From positions 124,001 to 188,000 of the forward strand of contig NZ_JAEUWU010000001.1 of NCBI RefSeq assembly GCF_019754945.1: a stretch of DNA of 64,000 nucleotides, read 5' to 3'. This DNA is from Corynebacterium pseudokroppenstedtii (lineage in GTDB: Bacteria > Actinomycetota > Actinomycetes > Mycobacteriales > Mycobacteriaceae). The notes under the pieces are model-generated. The model ran no database searches and was not told the origin of the DNA. It saw only the letters and a list, made by a program, of their open reading frames with translations. Numbering within the stretch: position 1 is the stretch's first letter; every line of letters begins with the position of its first letter. Positions 42,906 through 52,057 of the stretch are shown in pieces. The translations under genes and the position numbers were made by a program.

Positions 42906-43687
42906 AGCATTGCCTCCTTGGAATAGAACGCGCCTTCCGGCGTCCAGGGGTGTTCTTCAGTCGATGCGAGGATTTCCGCAATGTGCAGGGCGCGGACACC
43001 GGAGCGCTGGCGGGACAAGCTACCGCCGATATTCATGAGGCAGCTCGGGTCGCCGGCGGTGACGAATTCCGCACCAGTCGAGACAACATTGCGAGCTTTG
43101 TCGCCGACCATGGCGGCCGACGTATCCGCGTTCTTCACCGAGAACGTTCCGCCGAATCCGCAGCATTCCTCCGCGCCGGGCAGGCGGACAAGATCCAGGC
43201 TCTTGACCTGTTTGAGCAGCTGATAGGGGCGGTCGCCCACCTTCACCATGCGCAGCGAGTGGCAGGTTGAGTGGTACGTCACGCGGTGGGGGAAATAAGC
43301 ACCAATATTTGTTTTCCCCTCGACATCAACAAGGAATTCCGAGAGATCCAAGGTCTTCGGTGCCGTCTTCTTCACACCGTCGACGAGTGCTTTATCGCCA
43401 TAGCGTTCCGCGACCATTTGGTGCTGGTGGCGGACCGCGCCCGTGCATGAGCCCGATGGTGCGATGACGTAATCAATGGATGGATCCGAGAATGCGTCAA
43501 CATAGTCGCGGATCTGGGGGATGATTTCTCTTTGATAGCCAGTGTTGACGTGCATCTGTCCGCAGCACGTCTGGCCTTCGGGGAATACTACTTCGTGGCC
43601 AAGCCGGGACAAGATCACTGCCGTCGCCTTGGAAGCGTCAGGAAATAGGGCATCCCCGATACACGTGGAAAATAGTGCGATACGCAC
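42902..43687 (-). CDS. lutA: Lactate utilization Fe-S protein LutA (CCG domains)
   Basis: A 261-residue protein with two CCG-type cysteine-rich domains (TCCGQMHVNTGY, ECCGFGGTFSV), as in glycolate oxidase GlcF and LutA/YkgE proteins. It is the first gene of lutABC, which oxidises L-lactate to pyruvate with quinone-linked electron transfer. The ATG is preceded by GAGGAGGG on the minus strand. A 363-base control region lies upstream. Confidence 0.94.
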   Translation of the reverse strand: MRIALFSTCIGDALFPDASKATAVILSRLGHEVVFPEGQTCCGQMHVNTGYQREIIPQIRDYVDAFSDPSIDYVIAPSGSCTGAVRHQHQMVAERYGDKALVDGVKKTAPKTLDLSEFLVDVEGKTNIGAYFPHRVTYHSTCHSLRMVKVGDRPYQLLKQVKSLDLVRLPGAEECCGFGGTFSVKNADTSAAMVGDKARNVVSTGAEFVTAGDPSCLMNIGGSLSRQRSGVRALHIAEILASTEEHPWTPEGAFYSKEAML

Positions 43688-44050
43688 AAGCCCTCCTCAG
43701 GGTTAAAGTCGTCATCATCAGTTTAGGACTAAAACTTCATTCCTCAGAGGTGGTCAGCGCGTATCGACGCAGGTAAATGAGCCGATAATGAAATGAAAAT
43801 GATTGTCGCGAGACTTTATTAAGTATTCTCGCAGTGCATGGAAATTCCCTAGAAAGGTATGTGCATTAACGCAATACCAACGTTTCGGAAATAAAAAACT
43901 CCGAGTTACCCACTTTCGGGGTGAATATCGACAAGCTGGCACCAGCACTCCGCGCTGACGAACGGTTCAATCAACCGAAACCGACAGCGAGCTGAACTAG
44001 CACTTGGCAGTGATAGGGAACCCCGGCGCGGTGCCGTACACTGTGGGCCT
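43688..44050. promoter_or_regulatory. Divergent control region between lutA and argS
   Basis: A 363-base gap with no coding frame. Near lutA lies a dyad-like GTTTAG-GAC-TAAAAC (43721-43735), a candidate operator. Further out is a Fur/Zur-like box (43794-43808). On the argS side, TACACT at 44037-44042 sits eight bases before the argS ATG, as expected for a -10 box of a leaderless transcript. Confidence 0.5.
43784..43808. promoter_or_regulatory. Fur/Zur-like box
   Basis: TGAAAATGATTGTCG (43794-43808) matches 13 of 15 positions of the actinobacterial Zur-type palindrome TGAAAATGATTTTCA, and the preceding GATAATGAAA extends the resemblance to Fur boxes. It lies about 107 bases upstream of lutA. 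The consensus is from memory, so this is tentative. Confidence 0.4.
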
Positions 44051-45715
44051 ATGACTCCCGAAGAATTGTCGACTCTCATTGCCACGCGTGCTGAATCTGT
44101 CTTGTCACACCACGGGAAAGATGCCTCGGTACTACCGCCGACGGTGACAGTAGAACGACCCCGCAACCCAGAACATGGCGACTATGCAACGAACTTGGCC
44201 TTGCAGATTGCCAAGAAAGTGGGAACATCACCGCGGGAGCTAGCAGGTTGGTTAGCAGAAGACTTAGCCACCAACTCCGCCATCGGCACTGTCGACGTCG
44301 CCGGCCCAGGGTTCCTTAACATTCGCCTCGCTGCCGCCGCTCAGGGAGAAATCGTGGGACGCATTCTCGCCGAAGGGGAACGGTTCGGAAGCAGCTCAGA
44401 ACTTAGCGACGAGGTCATCAACCTCGAATTCGTATCAGCGAACCCTACCGGGCCCATCCACTTGGGCGGCACACGCTGGGCCGCAGTCGGCGATGCCCTT
44501 GGACGTATTTTTGCATTCCGTGGCGCGTCGATTACCAGGGAGTATTACTTCAACGACCACGGGCGGCAGATCGACCGCTTCGCACGCTCGCTCGTTGCGG
44601 CCGCCCTCGGCCAGCCCACTCCGGAGGATGGCTACGGAGGGGAATACATTCAGGACATCGCGTCGTCCGTCGTCGAGAAGCATCCGGAAGCAACGCAGAT
44701 GTCCCCCGAGGAACGCCAGGAAGTCTTCCGCAAGGAAGGCGTGGACCTCATGTTTGCGCATATCAAACGCACCCTCCACGAATTCGGCACTGACTTCGAT
44801 GTGTTCTTCCACGAGAACTCGCTCTTCGAATCCGGCGCGGTAGATCAAGCGATACAAAAACTGAAAGACAATGGCAATCTCTACGAGGCCGACGGGGCAT
44901 GGTGGCTGCGCAGCACCTCATTTGGCGACGACAAAGACCGCGTCGTGATCAAGTCCGACGGTGACGCAGCATATATCGCGGGAGATATTGCCTACATCAG
45001 GGACAAAATCGAACGTGGTCACAACCTATGCATCTATATGTTGGGAGCCGACCACCACGGTTACATCGCTCGCCTCAAGGCGGCCGCGCAGGCACTGGGC
45101 TATGACCCAACCCAGGTTGAGGTCCTGATCGGCCAGATGGTGAACCTGGTGCGCGATGGTAAAGCTGTCAAGATGTCGAAGCGCGCCGGGACGGTCATTA
45201 CCCTCGATGACCTTGTCGAACTTATTGGTGTCGACGCTGCCCGCTATGCCCTTATACGCAGCTCAGTGGACCAAACGCTGGATATCGATATGGATCTGTG
45301 GGCCCGCCAAACCAACGACAACCCCGTGTTTTATGTGCAGTATGCGCACGCGCGGCTGTGCTCGTTGGGGAGGAAGGCGCAGGCAGCGGGGATCGCGGTC
45401 AAGGACCCCGATTACTCTCTCCTGACCAATGACTACGAGGGTGCGCTCATCCGTACTTTGGGCGAATTCCCCTCTGTGGTGGGAACCGCGGCGGAGCTCC
45501 GTGAACCGCACCGTATTGCGCGCTACATGGAGGAGCTGGCGGGGACATTCCACCGGTTCTATGACTCCTGCCAAATCCTTCCCAAGAAATCAGAGCCGAC
45601 GGGCGACGACGCAGCGCCGATTGTCTACGCACGGCTGGCATTAGCGCAGGCAACGCGCCAAACGATCGCTAACGCATTGAACCTTCTCGGTGTCAGCGCA
45701 CCCGAACGCATGTAG
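44051..45715 (+). CDS. argS: Arginyl-tRNA synthetase
   Basis: A 554-residue class I aminoacyl-tRNA synthetase. The HIGH-type motif is [15 protein letters not shown] and the KMSKS loop is [17 protein letters not shown]. The N-terminal add-1 and C-terminal anticodon-binding domains are of normal length. It charges tRNA-Arg. No Shine-Dalgarno sequence precedes the ATG, and a TACACT hexamer lies eight bases before it, so the mRNA may be leaderless. The argS-lysA-hom-thrB order is conserved in Corynebacterium. Confidence 0.96.
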   Translation: MTPEELSTLIATRAESVLSHHGKDASVLPPTVTVERPRNPEHGDYATNLALQIAKKVGTSPRELAGWLAEDLATNSAIGTVDVAGPGFLNIRLAAAAQGEIVGRILAEGERFGSSSELSDEVINLEFVSANPTGPIHLGGTRWAAVGDALGRIFAFRGASITREYYFNDHGRQIDRFARSLVAAALGQPTPEDGYGGEYIQDIASSVVEKHPEATQMSPEERQEVFRKEGVDLMFAHIKRTLHEFGTDFDVFFHENSLFESGAVDQAIQKLKDNGNLYEADGAWWLRSTSFGDDKDRVVIKSDGDAAYIAGDIAYIRDKIERGHNLCIYMLGADHHGYIARLKAAAQALGYDPTQVEVLIGQMVNLVRDGKAVKMSKRAGTVITLDDLVELIGVDAARYALIRSSVDQTLDIDMDLWARQTNDNPVFYVQYAHARLCSLGRKAQAAGIAVKDPDYSLLTNDYEGALIRTLGEFPSVVGTAAELREPHRIARYMEELAGTFHRFYDSCQILPKKSEPTGDDAAPIVYARLALAQATRQTIANALNLLGVSAPERM

Positions 45716-45723
45716 GAGCCCCC

Positions 45724-47169
45724 GTGGATCTACTGAGTAAAGGACCAGGCTTCGCGCATCTATACGCCGACGCGAGCCTGCCCGAGTTTTCAACCGATCA
45801 ATTCAATGCCCTGCCTCCGCATGTGTGGCCCATGAACGCACATCGCGACGACGATGGCCAGGTGTCGATTGCCGGTGTTCGCTTGGTCGACTTGGCCAAT
45901 AAGTATGGAACCCCACTCATGGTCGTGGATGAGGACGATTTTCGCGCTCGATGCCGGGCCATGGCCGATGCTTTCGACGGCCCCGGGCATGTCCATTACG
46001 CGTCCAAAGCATTCCTTACCGTTGGCATTGCCCGATGGGTGGCGAGCGAGGGATTGTGCCTTGACGTCGCCTCCGATGGTGAGCTGGACGTGGCATTGCG
46101 CGCGAGTTTTCCACCCGAGCGCATCACCGTGCATGGCAATAACAAGTTGGACAGCACGTTGACCAAGGCTGTTCAGGCAGGCGTGGGCCACATTGTGATC
46201 GACTCCCGTCAGGAAGTGGATCGGCTAGGGAAGATTACGCGGGATGCTGGTGTCCGCCAAGAAGTGTTGATTCGTGTGACACCGGGTGTTCACGCGGATA
46301 CTCACGAATTCATTGCGACGTCACACGAAGACCAGAAATTCGGTCTGTCGTTGGCTTCCGGTGCAGCGAAGGATGCGGTTCTTGCAGCGATGGACTACGA
46401 CTCGCTGGCCGTCGCTGGGCTGCACTGTCACGTCGGGTCACAGGTTTTTGACGCCGACGGCTTCTCCCTCGCGGCTGAACGTTTGCTTGGCTTGATGGCT
46501 GACTTGCATCACCAACTCGGTCGGTACGGCAGCGACGGTGGCGTCGAGAAAAAAGATGTCAAGGATTCCTTGGACATCCTGGATCTGGGTGGCGGCTACG
46601 GCATTGCCTACAGCGCCTCGGATTCGCCCCTGGATGTCCGGTCGGTGGCCGACGATCTTAAAGCCCGCGTCCATAAAGCGGCCCATGACCTGCACTTTGA
46701 CCCCCCGACATTGATGGTTGAACCGGGCCGCGCCATTGCTGGCCCGTCGACGGTGACGGTCTACACGGTGGGAACAATTAAAGATGTGCCCACGGATGAG
46801 CGCTCCACTCGGCGCTATCTCGCCGTTGATGGCGGGATGTCGGATAACATCCGCCCCGCGTTGTACAACGCCCATTACGATGGTCGAGTGATTAATCGCC
46901 TGATGCACGGAAACCCGATTCCCACGCGCCTGGTGGGATCACACTGTGAATCCGGAGATATCCTCGTCGAAGATGGAATTTATCCCGACGATATCGAGGT
47001 CGGAGACCGTATCGCCCTCGCAGGCACTGGCGCGTACTGCTTCTCCATGTCGTCGCGGTACAACATGTTCTGCCGGCCGGCCGTTGTCGCAGTGCGCGAC
47101 GGGCACGAACGCGTGATGGTCCGTCGGGAAACAATTGATGATCTTCTTGCGCTCGACGAAGATTGCTGA
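45724..47169 (+). CDS. lysA: Diaminopimelate decarboxylase
   Basis: A 481-residue PLP enzyme of fold type III. The PLP lysine is in HYASKAFLT, followed by [24 protein letters not shown] and the active-site CESGDIL. It decarboxylates meso-diaminopimelate to L-lysine, the last step of lysine synthesis. GTG 45724 has TAGGAG just upstream and lies eight bases after argS, with which it forms the known argS-lysA operon. Confidence 0.96.
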   Translation: MDLLSKGPGFAHLYADASLPEFSTDQFNALPPHVWPMNAHRDDDGQVSIAGVRLVDLANKYGTPLMVVDEDDFRARCRAMADAFDGPGHVHYASKAFLTVGIARWVASEGLCLDVASDGELDVALRASFPPERITVHGNNKLDSTLTKAVQAGVGHIVIDSRQEVDRLGKITRDAGVRQEVLIRVTPGVHADTHEFIATSHEDQKFGLSLASGAAKDAVLAAMDYDSLAVAGLHCHVGSQVFDADGFSLAAERLLGLMADLHHQLGRYGSDGGVEKKDVKDSLDILDLGGGYGIAYSASDSPLDVRSVADDLKARVHKAAHDLHFDPPTLMVEPGRAIAGPSTVTVYTVGTIKDVPTDERSTRRYLAVDGGMSDNIRPALYNAHYDGRVINRLMHGNPIPTRLVGSHCESGDILVEDGIYPDDIEVGDRIALAGTGAYCFSMSSRYNMFCRPAVVAVRDGHERVMVRRETIDDLLALDEDC

Positions 47170-47267
47170 CGGATGCTGACCACTGCTGACGATAGGTCGA
47201 ATCCGTCTATCGAATCTGTCGGTCACCTAAAACCTGAGTAGACCAGCATAAATACTAGATATAGTAT
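47165..47267. repeat. Phased short repeats and palindrome in the lysA-hom gap
   Basis: GCTGAC occurs three times with an exact 10-base period (47165, 47175, 47185). TCGAATCYGTC occurs twice with a 13-base period (47197-47207 and 47210-47220). A perfect dyad ATACTA-GATA-TAGTAT (47252-47267) overlaps the probable hom -10 box TATAGT (47260-47265). One-helical-turn spacing suggests a protein-binding array. Confidence 0.6.
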
Positions 47268-47382
47268 CCTTCATACAGCTTTGTCTGCCGACGCATACAG
47301 GACAACGACGTTGAGCCAACAACGTTGTAAACCGAACACCACACAAGGGAACCAACACAAGGGAAGCACAAGGGATAGGAAT

Positions 47383-48717
47383 ATGACCCAGCAAACTAGC
47401 TACAACACCGGAAAAGGGGCCGGGGAAACCGTCGGAGTTGCCCTCCTCGGCTTTGGCACCGTCGGGCAGGCTGCCTATCGGCTCATGAACGAATATGCCG
47501 ACGAATTTACCGAACGAGCTGGTGGGCCAATTGAAATCCGCGGTGTGGCAGTGTCCGATCTATCCCGCCCGCGTGAAGGCGTTGATCCCGACCTCCTCAC
47601 CGACGATGCCATGAGCTTGGTTCTTCGCGACGATATCGACCTCGTCGTGGAAGTCATCGGCGGCATTGACCTGCCACGGAAGCTCGTGTTGGCGGCGTTG
47701 CGGGCCGGGAAGTCTGTCGTCACCGCGAACAAAGCCCTGGTGGCGGCTCACGCGGACGAATTAGCCGAAGCAGCCGATGCGTCGGGCGCAGATTTGTTCT
47801 TCGAAGCAGCAGTGGCGGCGGCGATCCCCGTGGTGGGGCCTCTGCGACGCTCTCTTGCTGGTGACCGCGTCAACCGGGTCATGGGCATTGTCAACGGGAC
47901 GACGAACTTCATCCTGGACGCCATGGATGAGTCGGGCGCGTCCTATGACGAGATGCTGGCTGAAGCGACCCGTTTGGGATATGCCGAGGCAGACCCCACT
48001 GCCGACGTCGACGGATATGATGCAGCTTCCAAGGCGGCCATTCTTGCATCCATTGCTTTCCACACGCGCGTGTCCGCCGACGACGTCTACCGCGAGGGCA
48101 TTCGCGAGATCACCGCGGCGGATATCGCGTCGGCAAAGGCGGTGGGATGCACTATTAAACTGCTGGCCCTCTGCGAGCGACTTGTTGATAGCGAGGGTAA
48201 GGAATCCGTCTCTGCCAGGGTGTATCCGGCGCTGGTGCCGCGTAACCACCCGTTGGCGAGCGTGTCGCAGTCATTCAACGCTGTGTTCGTCGAGGCGGAA
48301 GCCGCTGGGCGTCTGATGTTCTACGGCAATGGTGCCGGCGGAAACCCGACCGCGTCGGCTGTGTTGGGCGACGTGATCGGTGCGTCGCGAAACATCGTTT
48401 TGGGTGGTCGTGCTCCGGGAGAGTCTGTGTACGCGTCGTTGCCAATCGCGCCATTCGGTTCCATCGACACCCGGTACCACGTCGTCATGCACGTGAAGGA
48501 CCAGGTTGGTGTCCTTGCCGACGTCGCCAAGTGCTTCGCTAACCGCGGCATATCGCTGAAGACGGTCCGCCAGGAGGGCAGCGAAAACGGCGCTCGGCTG
48601 GTTGTTGTCACCCACATGGCGCGGGAGGACGACCTCGAGAAAACCGTGGCCGACGTCTCATCCATCGATACGGTGCTGTCCGTCGAGCGCGTGCTGCGCA
48701 TGGAGGGGGACGACTAA
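47383..48717 (+). CDS. hom: Homoserine dehydrogenase
   Basis: A 444-residue enzyme that reduces aspartate semialdehyde to homoserine, the branch point to threonine, methionine and isoleucine. The N-terminal NAD(P)-binding GFGTVG, the catalytic middle domain (NGTTNFILDAM, GYAEADPTADVDGYDAASK) and a C-terminal ACT domain (VVMHVKDQVGVLADVAKCF) are all present; the ACT domain gives threonine feedback in the Corynebacterium enzyme. ATG 47383 follows GGGATAGGA. The stop abuts the thrB GTG with no gap, the classical hom-thrB operon. Confidence 0.96.
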   Translation: MTQQTSYNTGKGAGETVGVALLGFGTVGQAAYRLMNEYADEFTERAGGPIEIRGVAVSDLSRPREGVDPDLLTDDAMSLVLRDDIDLVVEVIGGIDLPRKLVLAALRAGKSVVTANKALVAAHADELAEAADASGADLFFEAAVAAAIPVVGPLRRSLAGDRVNRVMGIVNGTTNFILDAMDESGASYDEMLAEATRLGYAEADPTADVDGYDAASKAAILASIAFHTRVSADDVYREGIREITAADIASAKAVGCTIKLLALCERLVDSEGKESVSARVYPALVPRNHPLASVSQSFNAVFVEAEAAGRLMFYGNGAGGNPTASAVLGDVIGASRNIVLGGRAPGESVYASLPIAPFGSIDTRYHVVMHVKDQVGVLADVAKCFANRGISLKTVRQEGSENGARLVVVTHMAREDDLEKTVADVSSIDTVLSVERVLRMEGDD

Positions 48718-49650
48718 GTGCCACACGATATCCCGGTGGGGCGCTCGGTCACGGTCCGCGTGCCAGCGTCGTCGGCCAATTTAGGGCCCGGATTCGACAC
48801 CCTCGGCTTGGCTGTGGGGCTCTATGACCTGGTGACCGTCGAGGTCACTGCGTCCGGTTTAACCGTTGATGTGCAGGGTGAAGGCGCTGGCGAGGTTCCC
48901 CTCGACGGAACCCACTTAGTGGTGCGGGCGATCTGTGAAGGGCTTCGTGTTGCCCATGCTGACGTCCCCGGCCTGGCGGTGTCCTGTGAGAACTCGATTC
49001 CGCAATCGCGCGGTCTCGGCTCGTCCGCGGCGGCGGCAGCGGCTGGAGTGTGTGCTGCTAATGCCTTGGCAGATAACGCCCTCACGACTGATCAGGTTGT
49101 TCAGGTTGTCAGTTCTTTTGAGGGCCACCCTGATAATGCGGCCGCATCTGTGCTGGGTGGGGCAGTGGTGTCCTGGACGGATACGCCTGTCGATGGTGAA
49201 ACTGCGCCCCAGTACCACGCGATCGGTGTGGATGTTCACCCCGACATTCGCGCAACGGCCTTTATCCCGGATTTCACGGCGTCGACGAATGCGGTGCGCC
49301 GAGTGCTGCCCAGTGATGTGAGCCATGTTGACGCACGATTCAATGTGTCACGAACGGCAGTCATGACGGTTGCGCTGCGTACCAACCCCGAGCTGTTGTG
49401 GGAGGGCACGAGGGATCGCCTTCACCAGCCTTACCGCGCAGACGCCTTGCCGGTCTCTGCGGAATGGGTAAACCGCCTGCGTAACCGGGGTTATGCGGCA
49501 TACTTATCGGGCGCTGGCCCCACCATCATGGTTCTCTCCACCGAGGACCTGCCCGCCGAAATCATTGACACCGCATCCTCCGAGGGGCTTCGCGTTCTCA
49601 CGCTCCCCATCGCCGGCCCTATCCAGGTCAATCGCAAAGAACTGGGATAG
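48718..49650 (+). CDS. thrB: Homoserine kinase
   Basis: A 310-residue GHMP kinase that phosphorylates homoserine for threonine synthesis. The N-terminal [17 protein letters not shown] and the ATP-binding [16 protein letters not shown] are diagnostic, and the C-terminal [11 protein letters not shown] is the GHMP motif 3. The GTG start follows the hom stop directly, so translation is coupled. thrC is not adjacent; in Corynebacterium it is at another locus. It is convergent with the acyl-CoA ligase gene. Confidence 0.96.
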   Translation: MPHDIPVGRSVTVRVPASSANLGPGFDTLGLAVGLYDLVTVEVTASGLTVDVQGEGAGEVPLDGTHLVVRAICEGLRVAHADVPGLAVSCENSIPQSRGLGSSAAAAAAGVCAANALADNALTTDQVVQVVSSFEGHPDNAAASVLGGAVVSWTDTPVDGETAPQYHAIGVDVHPDIRATAFIPDFTASTNAVRRVLPSDVSHVDARFNVSRTAVMTVALRTNPELLWEGTRDRLHQPYRADALPVSAEWVNRLRNRGYAAYLSGAGPTIMVLSTEDLPAEIIDTASSEGLRVLTLPIAGPIQVNRKELG

Positions 49651-49690
49651 TGCGTGGCGGGAGCGCGTGGCGAGCTTACCCGCGCAAACG

Positions 49691-51475
49691 CTAGGCCTGC
49701 GATGCTGAGCTAGAGGAACTATTGTCGCCGTAGCTATCGCCACTACGACGGGGCCCTTGCAGGGAAATGACATCCAGTTTCCCGTCGGCAAGGTGCTGCC
49801 GCAGGTCCTTCTTGTCATATTTATCGACGCTCGTCTTATCGATAGTGTCAACGAATGCCCAGTACTCGGGGATCATCCACCCGGGAATGACCCCACGTAA
49901 TCGTGTGCGAAGACGCTCTGCTGTCGCCGCCGACCGCTCAACCCCGTCGGCAAGGACAGTCACCGCCAGCGGCCGCTCACCCCATGTCTCATCGGGATAT
50001 CCGATAACGGCACATTCAAGAACCGGGGGAGCGTCAACAACATAGTTCTCCAACTCGGCCGAGTAAATCCATTCCCCACCTGAGCGGATAACATCGCGGA
50101 TGCGATCATTGACCGTTAAGAACCCATCGCGGTTAATAGAGCCGACGTCTCCTGTGCGGAACCACCCGTCGTCGGTAAAACGATCATCGGCGTAGTCAAT
50201 GGGTTCGCCTCGGAAACGGGACGCGGGGCCATCGCCTTCGCCCGTCGGTGAATGGAAATAGGAGCCGGTTACCCAGTTGCCGCGTACCTGGATTTCGCCC
50301 TGGTTGCGGTCGTGTCCTTCCAGCACGTGGCCGGCGTCGTCGGCAATTCGGAAATTCATGGCGACGGGGAAGCGCCCCTGGGACTCGCGGTAGAGATCTC
50401 TCGTTTCCCCACTCAAGCCTGCCGGGGGGCGTGATACTGTCCCCACGGGTGACGTTTCTGTCATTCCCCAACAATGAATGACATCGACACCAAACTTTTC
50501 TTCCCATACTTTAATGAGCACCGGCGGGACAGGGGCCCCACCAGCGAAAATCTCCCGAAGGCTCATACGCTTCGGCGGGTTGTGGAAATAGTAGGAAAAG
50601 AGCGATACCCACAATGTCGGAACCCCGTGTGCCGTACGAGGCATAGAGGTTGCGATCACCTGCGCAAGGCGAGGTGCCGAAAGATCCTCACCAGGGAAGA
50701 TGAGCGGAGCGCCAGCCATCCAGGCCGCGAGAGGAACGCCCCAGCTCAGAACGTGATAAATGGGGACACAACAAAGGAAGGACACGCCATTAGTAATGGC
50801 GAAGGAATCCACGCCCAGCAATGATTGCGAGTGCAAGAACATAGACCGGTGGGAATAGGCCACACCCTTGGGCGCCCCCTCGGTGCCCGTCGAAAAGCAG
50901 AGGGCAGCTGCGGTGTCTTCGGGGAGATCGGGCCATGGAAACTCGGTGGCTTGACCGTCGATAAAAGCCTCATAATCGGTGACCGAAAAATGGGGGTCAG
51001 GGATGGCATCGAAGGCAGCGACGGCTTCAGCGCGCTGTGCCGACGACCCGGACGCGATGATGATGTGGTTCACTCCCGGACACTCGGTGATGAGTCTGGC
51101 CAAGCGGGGTGCATTGCGGGGCGAAACGACGATGACCTTCTGGTCCGCATAGTTGATGATGTGGATGATTTGGTCGTCGGAAAGGTGCGAGTTCAGGGGG
51201 CTAAATACGGCTCCCATGCACGACGACGCAAAAAACACTTCGAGATGCTCCGCGCAATTGTCCATCATGGTTCCGATGCGTTGGTCGGCGTCGATACCGC
51301 AGAGCGACCGCAGAGCATGAGCACACGCGGCAGCTCGGCCGGCGAGTGCGGAAAACGTGATGGTCTCTGGCCCGGATTCGCCCCAACTCGTTACCTCTGT
51401 GTCTCCGAAAACAGTGGCACCGTAGGTGAAAATTTGGGTGACAGAAAGAGGCACGTCCATCATCGTCGACTTCAT
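49691..51475 (-). CDS. Acyl-CoA synthetase / fatty-acid-CoA ligase (AMP-binding)
   Basis: A 594-residue ANL-superfamily enzyme. The P-loop is FSTGTEGAPKGVAYSHRS, a variant of TSGTTGxPKG. It is followed by CWGMTETSP, DDGWFRTGDVGSINRDGFL and the hinge DRIRDVIRSGGEWIYS, and the C-terminal catalytic lysine region DKTSVDKYDKKDLR. It resembles medium- to long-chain fatty-acid-CoA ligases (AlkK/FadD type). The substrate is unknown. It is divergent from rho and convergent with thrB. The last 15 residues are Ser/Asn/Asp-rich. Confidence 0.9.
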   Translation of the reverse strand: MKSTMMDVPLSVTQIFTYGATVFGDTEVTSWGESGPETITFSALAGRAAACAHALRSLCGIDADQRIGTMMDNCAEHLEVFFASSCMGAVFSPLNSHLSDDQIIHIINYADQKVIVVSPRNAPRLARLITECPGVNHIIIASGSSAQRAEAVAAFDAIPDPHFSVTDYEAFIDGQATEFPWPDLPEDTAAALCFSTGTEGAPKGVAYSHRSMFLHSQSLLGVDSFAITNGVSFLCCVPIYHVLSWGVPLAAWMAGAPLIFPGEDLSAPRLAQVIATSMPRTAHGVPTLWVSLFSYYFHNPPKRMSLREIFAGGAPVPPVLIKVWEEKFGVDVIHCWGMTETSPVGTVSRPPAGLSGETRDLYRESQGRFPVAMNFRIADDAGHVLEGHDRNQGEIQVRGNWVTGSYFHSPTGEGDGPASRFRGEPIDYADDRFTDDGWFRTGDVGSINRDGFLTVNDRIRDVIRSGGEWIYSAELENYVVDAPPVLECAVIGYPDETWGERPLAVTVLADGVERSAATAERLRTRLRGVIPGWMIPEYWAFVDTIDKTSVDKYDKKDLRQHLADGKLDVISLQGPRRSGDSYGDNSSSSSASQA

Positions 51476-52057
51476 GTCGTTTACTTTAAGTCAGACAGAC
51501 GGTAGATGCAGGTGAAGCCCATCCGCGTGCCGTTGCAGCGACTTGTGCTGGAAAGTGGTACGGTTATGAGCGATTCCTTTGGTTGTAGTTTTCGGACTGC
51601 TCATCAAGTTGTGTATTCTCCGCTAGGGCATCGAGCCGAACGATGTGTAACATCGGCTTCCGGCCTAGCAAGAGTGGTGGATCCAGGGGATTTCTCATCC
51701 GCCCTGAATACAACACCGATGACCGGACGCTACAAAGAATCCTTCATTTCGTAATCGCGCGTAGTGTCGCGAATCTGCATCGCCCGCGATGGCTAATGGT
51801 AAAAACCGCGATAGCAGTTCGGGCAGGTCACGTGTCTTTCGGCACATTGACACAAGCGGAAACGAAATGACGCACATTCCGTTGACATGCTGCACCATCG
51901 GAGAAACACCATCGTGAGGCCACCGACGGTAGAGCGATGAAGCAGCGTCGCGATAGGACAACACCACAGGGCTAACCCTCCAGCGCGTGATGAGACACGT
52001 ATCCACTGACAAATACTGACAATTGTCCCCGGAGGGGCTGGCAACGAAAGGACATCC
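51476..52057 (+). promoter_or_regulatory. Long upstream/leader region of rho
   Basis: A 582-base gap without a credible gene. It holds a hairpin CGATG-TGTAA-CATCG (51641-51655) flanked by GCC/GGC pairs, and two TTGACA hexamers 35 bases apart (51847-51852 and 51882-51887) that could be -35 boxes. CCCC-GGA-GGGG occurs shortly before the rho ribosome binding site. rho is autoregulated in several bacteria through its leader, so the length may be meaningful. Confidence 0.45.

Noticed and set aside
47281..47382. Threonine attenuator leader peptide before hom
   Set aside because: An in-frame TTG reading would include three consecutive Thr codons, but it has no ribosome binding site, runs directly into hom, and no terminator/antiterminator pair was found.
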